From contig CAISOI010000584.1 of the NCBI GenBank assembly GCA_903886985.1, positions 1 to 6,184 on the forward strand: DNA of 6,184 bases. Direction: 5' to 3'. Origin of the DNA: an uncultured Chthonomonas sp. Its GTDB lineage: Bacteria; Armatimonadota; Chthonomonadetes; Chthonomonadales; CAJBBX01. Each line of letters starts with the position of its first letter. The first letter of the stretch is position 1. The notes under the pieces are model-generated. The model was not told the DNA's origin, searched no databases, and saw nothing but the letters and a program-made list of their open reading frames with translations. The position numbers were made by a program, and so were the translations under genes. Positions 6,162 to 6,184 of this stretch are shown in pieces.

Positions 6162-6184
6162 GGATTATGTCCACTGGATTCATC

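Noticed and set aside
6162..6184. Tail of a LolC/E permease gene upstream of lolD
   Set aside because: Only 23 bases remain; stops occur in one frame (TGA 6180-6182, TAA 6165-6167), but no conserved residues can be judged, so no feature is called.

Overview
The window (6184 bp) looks like ordinary bacterial chromosome from a diderm (Gram-negative-type) organism. It carries a LolD-type lipoprotein-release ATPase, which implies an outer membrane, and two exported peptidases with Sec-like signal peptides. The style of the S9 peptidase, with a GHSGG nucleophile elbow and a beta-propeller, together with moderate GC, fits the Bacteroidota/FCB or Acidobacteriota sort of lineage. That placement is inference, and no rRNA or other phylogenetic marker is present.

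Layout: (1) The 3' part of a tetratricopeptide-repeat (TPR) protein gene on the + strand is open to the left edge and ends at 806. It contains seven contiguous, exactly 34-residue TPRs plus the end of an eighth. (2) A 129-bp convergent intergenic gap (807-935) holds small hairpins but no convincing T-tailed terminator. (3) Two genes on the - strand form a likely operon: an S9 dipeptidyl-peptidase-like serine peptidase (2558-5239) followed after 32 bp by an M14 zinc carboxypeptidase (936-2525). (4) A 196-bp intergenic region (5240-5435) contains a candidate sigma70-like promoter, a 14-bp dyad and the ribosome binding site for the peptidase operon. (5) A complete lolD gene on the - strand (5436-6161) is followed by 23 bp at the right edge with no identifiable gene.

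The two peptidases are both predicted to act outside the cytoplasm. A dipeptidyl peptidase and a metallocarboxypeptidase-fold enzyme would be a sensible pair for breaking down extracytoplasmic peptides from both ends. The lolD gene is probably a separate transcription unit that works with LolC/LolE-type permeases encoded outside the window. The TPR gene converges on the operon and has no evident functional tie to it.

I see no mobile element, CRISPR array, tRNA or rRNA, and no clearly new system. The most unusual features are two long low-complexity insertions in the S9 peptidase. One is Gly/Asn/Gln-rich and lies in the propeller. The other is acidic/Ser/Thr/Lys-rich, contains seven consecutive Asp, and lies inside the catalytic domain between the catalytic Ser and Asp.
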